Part shown: in pieces, positions 16,618-25,700 of the stretch
Layout of the letters: the number at the start of each line of letters is the position of its first letter
Position numbering within the stretch: position 1 is the stretch's first letter
Position numbers and translations under genes: made by a program
Assembly: GCF_003364265.1 (NCBI RefSeq)
Contig: NZ_NXLW01000007.1
Span: 1-64,000 of the forward strand
DNA: 64,000 nt
Direction of reading: 5' to 3'
From: Helicobacter aurati
GTDB taxonomy: Bacteria; Campylobacterota; Campylobacteria; Campylobacterales; Helicobacteraceae
The notes under the pieces: model-generated
What the model was told of the DNA's origin: nothing
The model's database searches: none
What the model saw: only the letters and a program-made list of their open reading frames with translations

Positions 16618-17748
16618 TCACTTATCCTTTTTCTTAAGGTCATCTAAATATTGTTGATAAAGTTGTATGTCTTTTTGCATTTTTGGAAGAGCTTGTAATT
16701 TAAAATTCTTAATATCATCCATTGCTCCCAAGATATTATCAAAGGCACTTTTAAGTTTATCCATATCAAGCATAGCATTACTTGCCCCCTCTTGAATCTG
16801 CTTGCCTTGTTCGCGTAACTTTTCACTTGTATGAGCTATGAGATTACTTGTTTGTGTATTAATATTTTGTACTGCGCTTAACACTCTTTGTTGCTGCTCT
16901 AAACCTTGTGCCGTAATAATAGCAACATTCAGCGCGTTGAGTGTTACTGCTTTTGTCCTATCTACGCTATTAGCGAGCTCTTTATTATTGTTAATCAATG
17001 TTTTAAGAGCAATTTCCCCTTGCTTGTGCACAAGAATTTGTTGCTGAAAATCCATAATCTGCTGTTTAAGAGGGAATAAAATGTTTTTTTGTATTTCCTC
17101 TCTGTTCTCAAGAGTAATTTGCAAAGGATCATTAGTGATAGTAGCTTGAATTTCTGGGGTTTGCGCACTTGTATCCTCAGAAACTACCAACGCGCTAGAT
17201 TCCATGGAATCTTTAGGAAGTGAAGAGCTAGGAGCTATAAGCAAGCTAGAATCTGTTGTCGGAGAATCAAGCTGCTGTAATTGCGACTCTAAATAATGAT
17301 TGGCTTCATTGGCTATTTCTAGTTTTTTACTAATAGCCTGCGCTAATTCAGCATTCTTGCTTGCTTCTATTTCGAGGGCTACGTTGTCCCTTAGCAATGT
17401 TTGCTTGCCTTCTTCTAACTTCTGCAAAATCTCATTAAGCAAAGATTGATTGCTTTGAAATTTCGAGAAATACTGCTTCATACTTTGCTGCGCTCTGCCA
17501 AACAACCTTTCAAAAAATGATGGCTTAAAATTATAAGGATTCATAGAATCAATACTTTCTTGTAAGGACTTTAAGGAATCAAAAACTACCTTATCCCTAC
17601 CTTCAAGACTCGCAAGATTCCCTTGCACAGCTTCAGCAACTTGCATGCTTTGTGCCTTTTCTTTTGCTGCAAAATTATCAACAATATCACGACTGATTTT
17701 TCCGTGACTAAGACTATTTTGTAATTGCGTAATAATGGTATTTGACAT
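16618..17748 (-). CDS. TelA-like toxic-anion-resistance family protein
   Basis: The 376-residue protein matches the TelA family in its core. The segments NPYNFKPSFFERLFG, FERLFGRAQQSMKQYFSKFQ and QSLLNEILQKLEEGKQTLLR (about residues 70-125) and the C-terminal VTLNALNVAIITAQGLEQQ and LREQGKQIQEGA (about 260-320) are typical. It is mostly coiled-coil and has no signal peptide, so it is cytoplasmic. The family is named for tellurite resistance on plasmids, but chromosomal copies have poorly known roles in envelope stress. A Ser-rich linker lies near residues 165-205. It is divergent from the next gene and not part of the sulfur operon by distance. Confidence 0.8.
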   Translation of the reverse strand: MSNTIITQLQNSLSHGKISRDIVDNFAAKEKAQSMQVAEAVQGNLASLEGRDKVVFDSLKSLQESIDSMNPYNFKPSFFERLFGRAQQSMKQYFSKFQSNQSLLNEILQKLEEGKQTLLRDNVALEIEASKNAELAQAISKKLEIANEANHYLESQLQQLDSPTTDSSLLIAPSSSLPKDSMESSALVVSEDTSAQTPEIQATITNDPLQITLENREEIQKNILFPLKQQIMDFQQQILVHKQGEIALKTLINNNKELANSVDRTKAVTLNALNVAIITAQGLEQQQRVLSAVQNINTQTSNLIAHTSEKLREQGKQIQEGASNAMLDMDKLKSAFDNILGAMDDIKNFKLQALPKMQKDIQLYQQYLDDLKKKDK

Positions 17749-17815
17749 ATCCTACTCTCTACAAGAAATATCCTTATTCTATCATAAAATTACCCAAAAA
17801 ATTTAAGGCACAGAC

Positions 17816-18790
17816 ATGCAAAAAATACAAGAGCTTTTAGATTCTCAATACGCAAGATTTAATGCAGAAGAATACTTACATGTTTATCCAGATCCTCTTT
17901 GCATTGTAAAAAACTTTAGCGCGCAACCTCTTATAAGCGAAATCGCTTTTATCTGCGCATGCTATTCCTATGGCAACGCAAAAGCAATTGTAAAGAATCT
18001 AACAAACATGCCACTACATTTATTTACTTCACAGCGACACGTTCATAAGGATATAGCTAAGACAAATGACTACCAACACAACAATAGCTATAATAAAGAC
18101 ACGGCGCAAGCATTAATTAAATCAATAGAATCTCTGCCACTATCAAACTTCCCTTATTACCGATTCCAAACACGTTTTGATACAAAAATATGCTTCCTAA
18201 CACTTGCGCATAGTATCGAGTATGGGGGAATCTATGAATTATTTCTACAAGGCTATTTACAACAATACAATGTGCTAGAAGGTATTTTCTCTATCCAAAA
18301 AACACTTGAGAGAATCATTCTTGAGAAATTGCAAAACTCTTTGCAAGAATACTCTCTTACCTATCCCGCAACAAACTCTAGCCGCCAATTAGGATTCAAA
18401 GGAGATTCTAAGATATATCCTCGCTCGATACAATTTCTTTTCGGCAAGAAAGATTCTGATTCCGCCTTGAAACGTTATAACATGTTTTTACGTTGGATGG
18501 TTCGTAAAGACCGTATTGATTTAGGAATATGGGACAGAGTTTCTTGCAGCAATCTCCTGCTGCCTGTTGATACACATACATTTAGAATCTGTAAAAGAAT
18601 CGGGTTATGTCAAACAAGAACAGCAAACCTTAAGGCTGTGTTAGAAATTACTAACCATTTGAGGAAATTTGATAGTAACGACCCTGTTAAATATGATTTT
18701 GCGCTTTATCGCATAGGGCAATTGAAAGATAATATACTTGATAAAGTGGCAATCAACGATTTATGGCGACTTTTGCGCAATAACTTGTAG
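17816..18790 (+). CDS. TIGR02757 (DUF2400) family protein
   Basis: The 324-residue protein matches the TIGR02757 family, which is common in epsilonproteobacteria and Bacteroidetes and has no established function. Recognisable parts are LYPDPL-like HVYPDPLCIVKNF near residue 22, the conserved AFICACYSYGNAKAI, KRYNMFLRWMVRKDRIDLGI (about 220) and the C-terminal PVDTHTFRICKRIGL segment, which is reminiscent of the helix-hairpin-helix of DNA glycosylase-like folds. It converges with rplI and their 3' ends overlap by 30 bases. Confidence 0.85.
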   Translation: MQKIQELLDSQYARFNAEEYLHVYPDPLCIVKNFSAQPLISEIAFICACYSYGNAKAIVKNLTNMPLHLFTSQRHVHKDIAKTNDYQHNNSYNKDTAQALIKSIESLPLSNFPYYRFQTRFDTKICFLTLAHSIEYGGIYELFLQGYLQQYNVLEGIFSIQKTLERIILEKLQNSLQEYSLTYPATNSSRQLGFKGDSKIYPRSIQFLFGKKDSDSALKRYNMFLRWMVRKDRIDLGIWDRVSCSNLLLPVDTHTFRICKRIGLCQTRTANLKAVLEITNHLRKFDSNDPVKYDFALYRIGQLKDNILDKVAINDLWRLLRNNL

Positions 18791-19213
18791 CCGTAAAGTC
18801 GCATGTAATCCGTGCCCAAGTTTAATAGTCGCCTGAAATGCGCCTAATGATTTGATTTGAGGAATTTCAAAAGCTTTCTTGTCAATTGTGATTCTGTGTT
18901 GTTTAGAGAGTTCATTCGAAATCTCTTCTTTAGTCAGAGAACCAAAGAGATTATTGTTCGCGCCAATTTTCTTGGTGATTTGGAGTTCAATTCCTGCAAG
19001 GGTTTCTTGCATTTGTTTTGCTTTCGCGAGCTCTAGTGCTTCTAGCTCTGCCTTCTTTTTTTGCTCTGCATGATATTTATTAATCACTTCCTTAGTCGCT
19101 AACTTTGCCAATCCCTTAGCAATAAGAAAATTTTGCCCATAACCATCTTTGACGTCTTTTATTTCGCCTGCTTTACCTAATTTCGCAACATCTTGGACAA
19201 GCAATACTTGCAT
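18761..19213 (-). CDS. rplI: 50S ribosomal protein L9
   Basis: The 150-residue product has the L9 layout: an N-domain (MQVLLVQDVAKLGKAGEI and KDGYGQNFLIAKGLA), a long connecting helix rich in Lys and Glu (about 55-80) and a C-terminal rRNA-binding domain. I place the start at 19213 because GAGG lies six bases before that ATG and this gives the family N-terminus; an upstream TTG would add four residues and lies in the ribosome site. Its 3' end overlaps the convergent upstream neighbour by 30 bases. Confidence 0.96.
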   Translation of the reverse strand: MQVLLVQDVAKLGKAGEIKDVKDGYGQNFLIAKGLAKLATKEVINKYHAEQKKKAELEALELAKAKQMQETLAGIELQITKKIGANNNLFGSLTKEEISNELSKQHRITIDKKAFEIPQIKSLGAFQATIKLGHGLHATLRLQVIAQKSP

Positions 19214-19285
19214 TTGACACCTCAACTATGAATTTGCTATGATTATAACCCTTAATTGTAACGAAAATAACAAAAAAGGATAGAT

Positions 19286-19966
19286 TTGCAAGAGTTCTTA
19301 GGGTTTCATTTTGAAATACTCTCTAATCCTCGCAACAAAAACTCATATATAAAACTCACCCGTCAAGGGAATCTTATTTTTACCTATCCATTAAGATTCC
19401 ACAATAAGCTAGAACATGCCAAGCAATACATAGTCGATAACCAAGAAGCTCTAAAAAAACACCATCAAAGATTACTCAAAAAGCAAGACGAGAAACAGAA
19501 AATACTACAAGAGTATCTTGCTCAATATCTCTTGAGATACCCCAACACGTTAAGAATTTTTGATACAACCTACGAAGTTTCGCATGTCAATATAGAATCT
19601 CTTTCGCAGATTCTCTATAACAAAAGTTACTCTTTACTGCATGAAATGGCAAATATCATGCGGCTTACTTTTGAAAGCTTACGCATTAGCTATGCAAAAA
19701 GCTATCTTGGGCAATGTCATGGTAGGCATATTAAAATTGATTATCGCAATGTACTTTGCCCTGAATATTTACTAAGATATTTGATTGTTCATGAGCTTTC
19801 GCATATACGTTTTCCTAATCACTCAAAAAGCTTCTGGGCTGAAGTGGCTACATACTACCCAAATTACAAAGCTGCGAGACAAGAAATTAAATCGCTTGCA
19901 ACAAAAAACACTGAAGTCCTACAATACTATCATCTCCTGCCAAAAAAACTTCAGAATCATTCATAA
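19286..19966 (+). CDS. YgjP-like metallopeptidase-domain protein (DUF45)
   Basis: The 226-residue product ends in the zinc-peptidase motif VHELSHIRFPNHSKSFW (about residues 168-186), where HELSH and the later His form the metal site. The preceding SLRISYAKSYLGQCHGRHIKIDYR segment is also typical of YgjP/DUF45 proteins. It is a soluble protein; its substrates are not known for this family. Translation probably starts at a TTG (19286) after AAAAAAGGAT. It overlaps the end of the convergent gene by 10 bases. Confidence 0.85.
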   Translation: MQEFLGFHFEILSNPRNKNSYIKLTRQGNLIFTYPLRFHNKLEHAKQYIVDNQEALKKHHQRLLKKQDEKQKILQEYLAQYLLRYPNTLRIFDTTYEVSHVNIESLSQILYNKSYSLLHEMANIMRLTFESLRISYAKSYLGQCHGRHIKIDYRNVLCPEYLLRYLIVHELSHIRFPNHSKSFWAEVATYYPNYKAARQEIKSLATKNTEVLQYYHLLPKKLQNHS

Positions 19967-21276
19967 GACAACCTATCACATGCCATATTCTGTTCTATAA
20001 GAAAAGAAAAAATGCTTTGCAAAGTAATAAAACACGGAATGTTTGTGGGATAAGAATCTTGTAATTTGTATTCTACATTTTCTAAAAGAGCACGAAAGTA
20101 AATTGTTGTATCGTTTTGCATATCACGTAACTGTCGCATAAAATACACACATCCAACAAGCACAAAAGGCATGTAGCAGATTCGAGAATCCAAAACCAAT
20201 CTCTGCGCTTCTAGGCTAAGATTAGGCAATAACTCTACAATGTACTTGCAGCCATTACGTAGCAAACTTTGCATAATTTGTCGTGTTATAGGTGTTTTAT
20301 GGGCAAGAAACGTTGCAAAAGCCGGAATCTCTTTAATGGCTTGCGGTTGTTGAACAAAATCACATTGACGTTCATGGGCATAAATCTCTAGCCAATTTTG
20401 CATAGTGCTATTCACGGATGTAGAATGAGTTTGCGCATAAATCGTCTCAAGCAATTCTATATCTAAGCCATTTGAATCATAAAGAACTCCCGTTGTATTA
20501 CTTAAAGTGAGTGGTTTTGCATGAAGCAACTTTAATCCTTTAGCAAGCAATAAAGAATGTATACTATCCCCCGTAATAATACAGAACTTGCCCTCTAAAT
20601 TCGCGCCACGTAATTCTAAGAATAACGAAGCACATTTCAACAAGTGATAATTCTCTCCAATAATATCAAATGGCTGCTCAAAATAAAAATGCCGAATGCA
20701 ACGATAAAGCTTATAAGGGGAGTGCGCTACAATCTCGGTTTGCCGTGCATGCGCGCAAGAATCTCCTTCATGCAATATCACAAGAATACAAGCAGTATCA
20801 GCGGACTCTAGGCTCAAGAGCAAACTGATAGCATACTGCAATGCAAGGGTAGCAATCTCTTGTGGGGACGTCGTGTGACTCAATGCTTCCACGAGGAAAT
20901 AATCACCTTGACCAAAAAATCCGAAAATATGACTTTGAGATTCCTGAAAAGACACGGTATTGTAGAAACAAGGAAGAAAATAATGCTTTTTCTGAAACAA
21001 TAAAGAATCTTGCATAAAATATTTGCATAGCTCATCAGAAGAAATGGAATTTGTCTTAGAAAGATTCTGTAAGTTTTCAAAATGTTTCCAAGTACCCATA
21101 TTACAACTCTCCATTTTGCAAAGTTTTTGCAAAAAAAATTGCATTTGAGAATCTAACAATACATTGTTATAACTATTCTCTATAAAATGCACTATGGATT
21201 GTGTAAAGATTGTGGGGATTGTATATGAATCTGATTGTGTGGGTACAGAATCATTCAATGAAAGATTACTTGGCAT
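19957..21276 (-). CDS. Divergent glutamate-dehydrogenase-like protein, probably inactive
   Basis: The 439-residue product has no obvious family by key motifs, but its second half can be read against GdhA almost without gaps. NLEGKFCIITGDSIHSLLLA (about 224-243) lies where GdhA has its Rossmann glycine motif. PLTLSNTTGVLYDSNGLDIE follows where GdhA has a SDSSGTVVDESGF-type segment. IPAFATFLAHKTPITRQIM replaces the ALPCATQNEL segment. A region near residue 118 (GFFGQGDYF) lies where GdhA has GGGKGG. The catalytic Lys residues and the glycine motif are not kept. Length equals that of GdhA (about 447). The homology is my reading by eye; an unrelated protein remains possible. Confidence 0.45.
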   Translation of the reverse strand: MPSNLSLNDSVPTQSDSYTIPTIFTQSIVHFIENSYNNVLLDSQMQFFLQKLCKMESCNMGTWKHFENLQNLSKTNSISSDELCKYFMQDSLLFQKKHYFLPCFYNTVSFQESQSHIFGFFGQGDYFLVEALSHTTSPQEIATLALQYAISLLLSLESADTACILVILHEGDSCAHARQTEIVAHSPYKLYRCIRHFYFEQPFDIIGENYHLLKCASLFLELRGANLEGKFCIITGDSIHSLLLAKGLKLLHAKPLTLSNTTGVLYDSNGLDIELLETIYAQTHSTSVNSTMQNWLEIYAHERQCDFVQQPQAIKEIPAFATFLAHKTPITRQIMQSLLRNGCKYIVELLPNLSLEAQRLVLDSRICYMPFVLVGCVYFMRQLRDMQNDTTIYFRALLENVEYKLQDSYPTNIPCFITLQSIFSFLIEQNMACDRLSYE

Positions 21277-21346
21277 CTTAGCTCCTAAGCATTCTCACCT
21301 TTATTGAACAAACAAAGACACAAAATACTACAATGGGAACAAATAA

Positions 21347-21559
21347 TTACAACCTAGATTCATATCTTCTTAACATATAAAGACGTTTAAGCATCTTTTT
21401 CTTAGCATTAATCTTTTGCTTCTTGCGTCTTTCTGTGGCAGATTCAAAGAAACGTCTTGAACGACATTCAGTAACGACTAAATTGCGATCGACTTGCTTT
21501 TTAAATCTTCTGTATGCGTCATCAAACGTTTCGTTTTCTTTTACCTTAATACCTGGCAT
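21347..21559 (-). CDS. rpsU: 30S ribosomal protein S21
   Basis: The 70-residue product begins [20 protein letters not shown] and ends in the basic [12 protein letters not shown] tail, the standard layout of S21, a late-binding 30S protein involved in initiation. I choose the ATG at 21559; a GTG three codons upstream overlaps the GAGGA ribosome site and is less likely. The gene appears monocistronic. Confidence 0.95.
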   Translation of the reverse strand: MPGIKVKENETFDDAYRRFKKQVDRNLVVTECRSRRFFESATERRKKQKINAKKKMLKRLYMLRRYESRL

Positions 21560-21947
21560 GTTCCTCACCTACTTTCTTTCAAGATAATCAAAGTCTTAAT
21601 TCTAGCACGAAAAATTCAAGTTATGCAAAATTCACCAATATTTTCAGCAGATTGTAAAACGGCTAAAATTGAAGTTCTATCACTCATTGCAACATAAAAT
21701 TCTCTATTACTCTCACATACAAATTCTTAGCAGTAAAGATTACTATGAAGATGTTATACAATAGCTCGGCTAAGAATGCAAAATAATTAAAAGTTAGGGA
21801 AAGTCTAAAAATTAAACAAGATATTAAAAAGTTCTTGAATAAGTAGAAATTTTTCTATAAAATTTATAACGACAAAAGCTATTTGTTGTGCTAAAGGATA
21901 ATGATTGACAATAAATTATAGAAAACTAAAAAATATTTGGAGATATA
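21560..21947. other. Intergenic region between rpsU and the small orphan gene
   Basis: About 390 bases of AT-rich sequence separate the divergent genes. TATAAAATTTATAA at about 21854-21868 is a plausible minus-10-type region for the small plus-strand gene. I see no RNA gene or ORF with a good start. Confidence 0.4.
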
Positions 21948-22196
21948 ATGGCTACTATTGACGTTGTTATTAGAGCATTGAGAATCCTCAAAAAACATCA
22001 ATATGGTAATTTTTATGAGGTTAGACATTATTTAGATAAAGCATTATCGCATTTATCATTTGACGCAAGACAACACGACATAGAGAAAGCAATTGAAAAC
22101 CTCGATGACAGATTCTATGCAGCCAGTAAGGAGGATAAACAAATTGTTAAGGAGGCACTCACAGTATGTTTAAATGATTTGTTAAGAAAAAAATGA
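21948..22196 (+). CDS. Small helical protein of unknown function
   Basis: The 82-residue frame starts at ATG after TTTGGAGATATA, a good ribosome site. The product (MATIDVVIRALRILKKHQYG at the start, KEALTVCLNDLLRKK at the end) is predicted to be all helical, charged and soluble, with no signal peptide or metal site. It stands alone between rpsU and the BCCT gene. I recognise no family. Coding looks genuine because of the ribosome site and the length of the open frame in AT-rich DNA. Confidence 0.65.
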   Translation: MATIDVVIRALRILKKHQYGNFYEVRHYLDKALSHLSFDARQHDIEKAIENLDDRFYAASKEDKQIVKEALTVCLNDLLRKK

Positions 22197-22589
22197 AACA
22201 TTTATCTAACCACAGAATAGCCCGTTAATCAACGATGCTTAGACTTACTCTTCTTTGAGAAAAACAACAACTACAAACCATTCAAATCCAACATTACATT
22301 GATACGCACACATGCAAACAATAACACTTTCATAGAATCCACTCGCACAAGCTTGCAAAGCGCAACAATGATTCTATTAACAAAAACTAGCCCATTGCTC
22401 TACCAACACATAAATGAAGCTTGCTTAATTATGTAATTATTATGTGATTGAAATAGAATTTAACCTATTATTCAATATTTAAGTATTTTCATTTACTATT
22501 TATTCATAGAATAATGTATCTTTATAAATATTATTAATTTGTAAATTTTAACGAATAAATTGTTTCTGATTAAGAAGCGAAGGAATAGC
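22197..22589. other. Intergenic region upstream of the BCCT gene
   Basis: About 390 bases with no supported gene. The last 150 bases become very AT-rich, with many TATTTA-type runs, and probably carry the promoter of the transporter gene. No dyad of note was seen. Confidence 0.4.
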
Positions 22590-24176
22590 ATGAATCCCAA
22601 GCAAAATCACGAATATACATTAAATACTACTATTGATAAATCCTTAGTTTCCATATCCGTTGTTTGCGTTGTAATTATTGCAATGTGTATCTATTTGTTT
22701 CCAGAAACAACAAACAGATGGGCGAGCGTTGTTTTCGATTGGGTAACTAGCATGCTTGGATCTTCCATACAATTATTAATACTATTAGGGCTTATTTTGT
22801 GTCTTTACATTGCAATAAGTAAATATGGCAATATAAAAATGGGTAACCAAGAGCCAGAGTACAAAACCTTACCTTGGTTATTTATGTTTATTTGCGCAGG
22901 AATAGGTTCATCTATTTTTTATTGGGCAACTATTGAATGGGTATATTATTATCAATCGCCCGGATTAGGAATTGAGCCCAATTCAACAAAAGCCTTAGAA
23001 GCAACTGTGGCTTATTCATTCTTTCATTGGGGAATTGGTGCTTGGTCTACTTATGCGTTAGCTTCTATTGCTATGGCTTATCACTTTCATGTTCGCAAAA
23101 ACAAAGGGTTATCATTGTCTGGAATGGTTGCTGCGATTTTCAAAATAGATTCTAGAGGTATTGTTGGTAAAATCATAGATATGGTTTTTCTTATGTCCTC
23201 TGTTGGCGCATTAACACTTTCTTTAGTTTTAAGCGTCATCATATTAAGCATTGGTGTCTCAACTCTCACAGACATTCCAGACAACTTTATAACACGAGCC
23301 ATAATTACAATTATCTCTGCAACTATGTTTTGTCTAAGTACATACATAGGCATAGACAAGGGTATGCAATCTTTGAGCGCGGTAGTGGGTTATGGTTCTT
23401 TGCTGCTCGCTGCTATTGTCTTAGTTATTGGTCCCACGGAATTTATTCTCAATAATATTACTAATAGTGTCGGATTCACTTTTTCTCATTATTTCCAAAT
23501 GTCTCTCTTTACCGATCCTTTTGGTAAAGGAGAATTCACTAAATCTTGGACAATCTATTATTGGTTATGGTGGATTTCATACACTCCTGCCGTCGCGTTA
23601 TTTGTAGCCCGTGTATCAGCCGGTAGAAAAATCCGTGAAATTATCTGGGCATTCCTACTTGGCTCGACTACTGGTACTTGGTTTTTATTTGGAGTACTTG
23701 AAAGTTATAGCATTCATGAATTTTTAACGGGAACACTCAATGTCGTTGATATTGTCAATCAGAAAGGTGGTGAAGCGGGCTTAGTTGCTACATTTTTAAA
23801 TTTACCATTAGGCAAAATGTTTCTTGCTATTTTGCTTTTTCTCATGGTTATTATGCTAGCTTCACACATGGACGCAGTGGCTTATGCTATGGCTGCCACT
23901 TCAACGCGCAATTTAGCAGAAGGGCAGGATCCAGGACGTAGCATGAAATTATTTTGGTGCGCTGTGCTAACGCTTATCCCGCTAGCAATTTTATACATTA
24001 ATGCCCCGCTATCAACGCTTAAAACTTCCGTCGTACTCTCTGGATTGCCGTTTTTAGTAATTTTACTAATTATTCTATTTGGTTTCATAAGGTGGCTTTT
24101 AAGAGATTATGGTCGAGTTCCCCCGCATGTCATAGAAACCCATGCGGTGCATACCGAGCAAAATACATGCAAATAG
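22590..24176 (+). CDS. BCCT-family transporter for betaine or carnitine
   Basis: The 528-residue protein has the twelve membrane segments of the BCCT family, which takes up quaternary amines such as glycine betaine, choline or carnitine. The aromatic signature is present near residues 315-345 (SWTIYYWLWWISYTPAVALF followed by ARVSAGRKIREI), with the Trp residues of the substrate box. WLFMFICAGIGSSIFYWA near residue 98 is a second family segment. I start at ATG 22590, where GAAGGA lies seven bases upstream; a TTG ten codons earlier has no such site. It is followed after 33 bases by a Rieske oxygenase, so uptake for catabolism, not only osmoprotection, is likely. Confidence 0.92.
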   Translation: MNPKQNHEYTLNTTIDKSLVSISVVCVVIIAMCIYLFPETTNRWASVVFDWVTSMLGSSIQLLILLGLILCLYIAISKYGNIKMGNQEPEYKTLPWLFMFICAGIGSSIFYWATIEWVYYYQSPGLGIEPNSTKALEATVAYSFFHWGIGAWSTYALASIAMAYHFHVRKNKGLSLSGMVAAIFKIDSRGIVGKIIDMVFLMSSVGALTLSLVLSVIILSIGVSTLTDIPDNFITRAIITIISATMFCLSTYIGIDKGMQSLSAVVGYGSLLLAAIVLVIGPTEFILNNITNSVGFTFSHYFQMSLFTDPFGKGEFTKSWTIYYWLWWISYTPAVALFVARVSAGRKIREIIWAFLLGSTTGTWFLFGVLESYSIHEFLTGTLNVVDIVNQKGGEAGLVATFLNLPLGKMFLAILLFLMVIMLASHMDAVAYAMAATSTRNLAEGQDPGRSMKLFWCAVLTLIPLAILYINAPLSTLKTSVVLSGLPFLVILLIILFGFIRWLLRDYGRVPPHVIETHAVHTEQNTCK

Positions 24177-24209
24177 CCATCTTTCGAATCAAATCATAAA
24201 GGAGATATT

Positions 24210-25310
24210 ATGTCTAAGCCCATTCATCTACCAAAGGATTTCTGTAAAAGCGCAAAAGAAGCTTATACTCTACCTGCAGATTGCTACATTGATCCAAACG
24301 TTTTTTCACATGAGATAGAGACTATCTTCACAAAAGATTGGATATGTGTGGCTCATGCAAGTGAAGTGAATACTCCCAACCAATACATTACGCGTGAGAT
24401 TCTTAATGAATCTGTGCTAATCATTCGAGGACGTGATAATATCTTGCGTGCTTTCTATAATGTATGCCCACACAGAGCACACAGAATTGTTGAAGGCGAT
24501 GGCAGCGCAAGAAGTTTAACATGCCCCTATCATGCTTGGGCATTTAATCAAGATGGGACATTCGCAAGTGCGCGAAATTGCAATAATGTACATAACTTCA
24601 ATAAACATGATGCCTGTTTGACACCAATTCAATGCGAGGAGTACGCTGGATTCATATTTATCAATTTAGATTCTAAATGCACAAAAACAGTGCAAGATCA
24701 ATTGCCCGGACTCAAGGAATCTTTCGAACAAGCATTGCCAAATGCAGCAAATTATAAAAGAGTGGCACGATTTACAACAAGGACACCAGCAAATTGGAAG
24801 AATATTGTTGATAATTATATGGAATGTTACCATTGTGCTCCAGCACACCCCGGATTCGCTAATTCTGTACAAGTTGATAAATATTGGCATAAAATCTTTA
24901 AAAATTGGTCGTTGCAGTGGGGTGTAGCTATTCCTTCAGATAAATCTTTCCAATTCGAAGGGGAATCATCGTTTTCTGGATTTTGGCTATGGCCCTGCAC
25001 GATGTGGAATGTTAATCCAGTTGGTATGCTGAATGTTATCTTTGAGTTTCCAATAGATTCTGAAACAACTCTACAAAACTACGATATTTTCTTGCCTAAC
25101 GAAGATTTGACACAGCAACAAAAAGACCTTATTGAATGGTATAGAACCGTTTTTCGTCCAGAGGATTTACGTTTGGTTGAAAGTGTGCAAAAAGGCTTAC
25201 ACTCAAGAGGTTATAAAGGACAAGGGCGCATTATGGCAGATTACAATGATTCTGGCATATCAGAGCACGGCATTGCATTCTTTCATAATCTAGTTGCAGC
25301 ACGATATTAG
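24210..25310 (+). CDS. Rieske oxygenase alpha subunit of the carnitine/betaine monooxygenase group
   Basis: The 366-residue protein has an N-terminal Rieske [2Fe-2S] site (NVCPHRAHRIVEG, then LTCPYHAWAF; about residues 84-108) and a C-terminal mononuclear iron site. The latter is in DNYMECYHCAPAHPGF (about 200-215), with two His ligands, and the third ligand is probably the Asp of FRPEDLRLVE near 310. The residue that bridges the two centres is Glu (MECYH) in place of the usual Asp, a feature known from CntA/YeaW and related enzymes acting on quaternary amines. It follows the BCCT gene after 33 bases with AAAGGAG before ATG. The substrate (carnitine, glycine betaine or stachydrine) cannot be told from sequence. 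No reductase subunit is nearby. Confidence 0.88.
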   Translation: MSKPIHLPKDFCKSAKEAYTLPADCYIDPNVFSHEIETIFTKDWICVAHASEVNTPNQYITREILNESVLIIRGRDNILRAFYNVCPHRAHRIVEGDGSARSLTCPYHAWAFNQDGTFASARNCNNVHNFNKHDACLTPIQCEEYAGFIFINLDSKCTKTVQDQLPGLKESFEQALPNAANYKRVARFTTRTPANWKNIVDNYMECYHCAPAHPGFANSVQVDKYWHKIFKNWSLQWGVAIPSDKSFQFEGESSFSGFWLWPCTMWNVNPVGMLNVIFEFPIDSETTLQNYDIFLPNEDLTQQQKDLIEWYRTVFRPEDLRLVESVQKGLHSRGYKGQGRIMADYNDSGISEHGIAFFHNLVAARY

Positions 25311-25700
25311 CCCATAAATAACTTGCTCCAAGCTCAAGATTTGCGATTCTTCAACTACATTGCTAGCATAGAAATAATGATGAGAAGATAAATTAGCAAG
25401 GGAGCAATACATAATCATGAAGCTATAAAACGTCATTCATCGCAAAAGATTCAAATAGAAAATACAAAACACAGAGCATTGATAATAAAACAAAAAGATT
25501 GCTCCCTAAGAATCAATTCATTTGTCATTGAAAACAAAACTTTGCTTTTTGAATAACTTCATAACTTAGTTTTTATTGATTTTATAGTCAAATAGGATAA
25601 GTTTTTGAGATTCCATTACCAACAAAACTAGAAAACAAACAGAATTTAACACAAGCAAAACCAAACACGATAGTAGAGCACGATAGCATCTAATCTTCAA
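25311..25700. other. Intergenic region after the Rieske oxygenase gene
   Basis: About 390 AT-rich bases between convergent genes. No ORF, RNA gene, strong hairpin or repeat was found. Confidence 0.45.
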
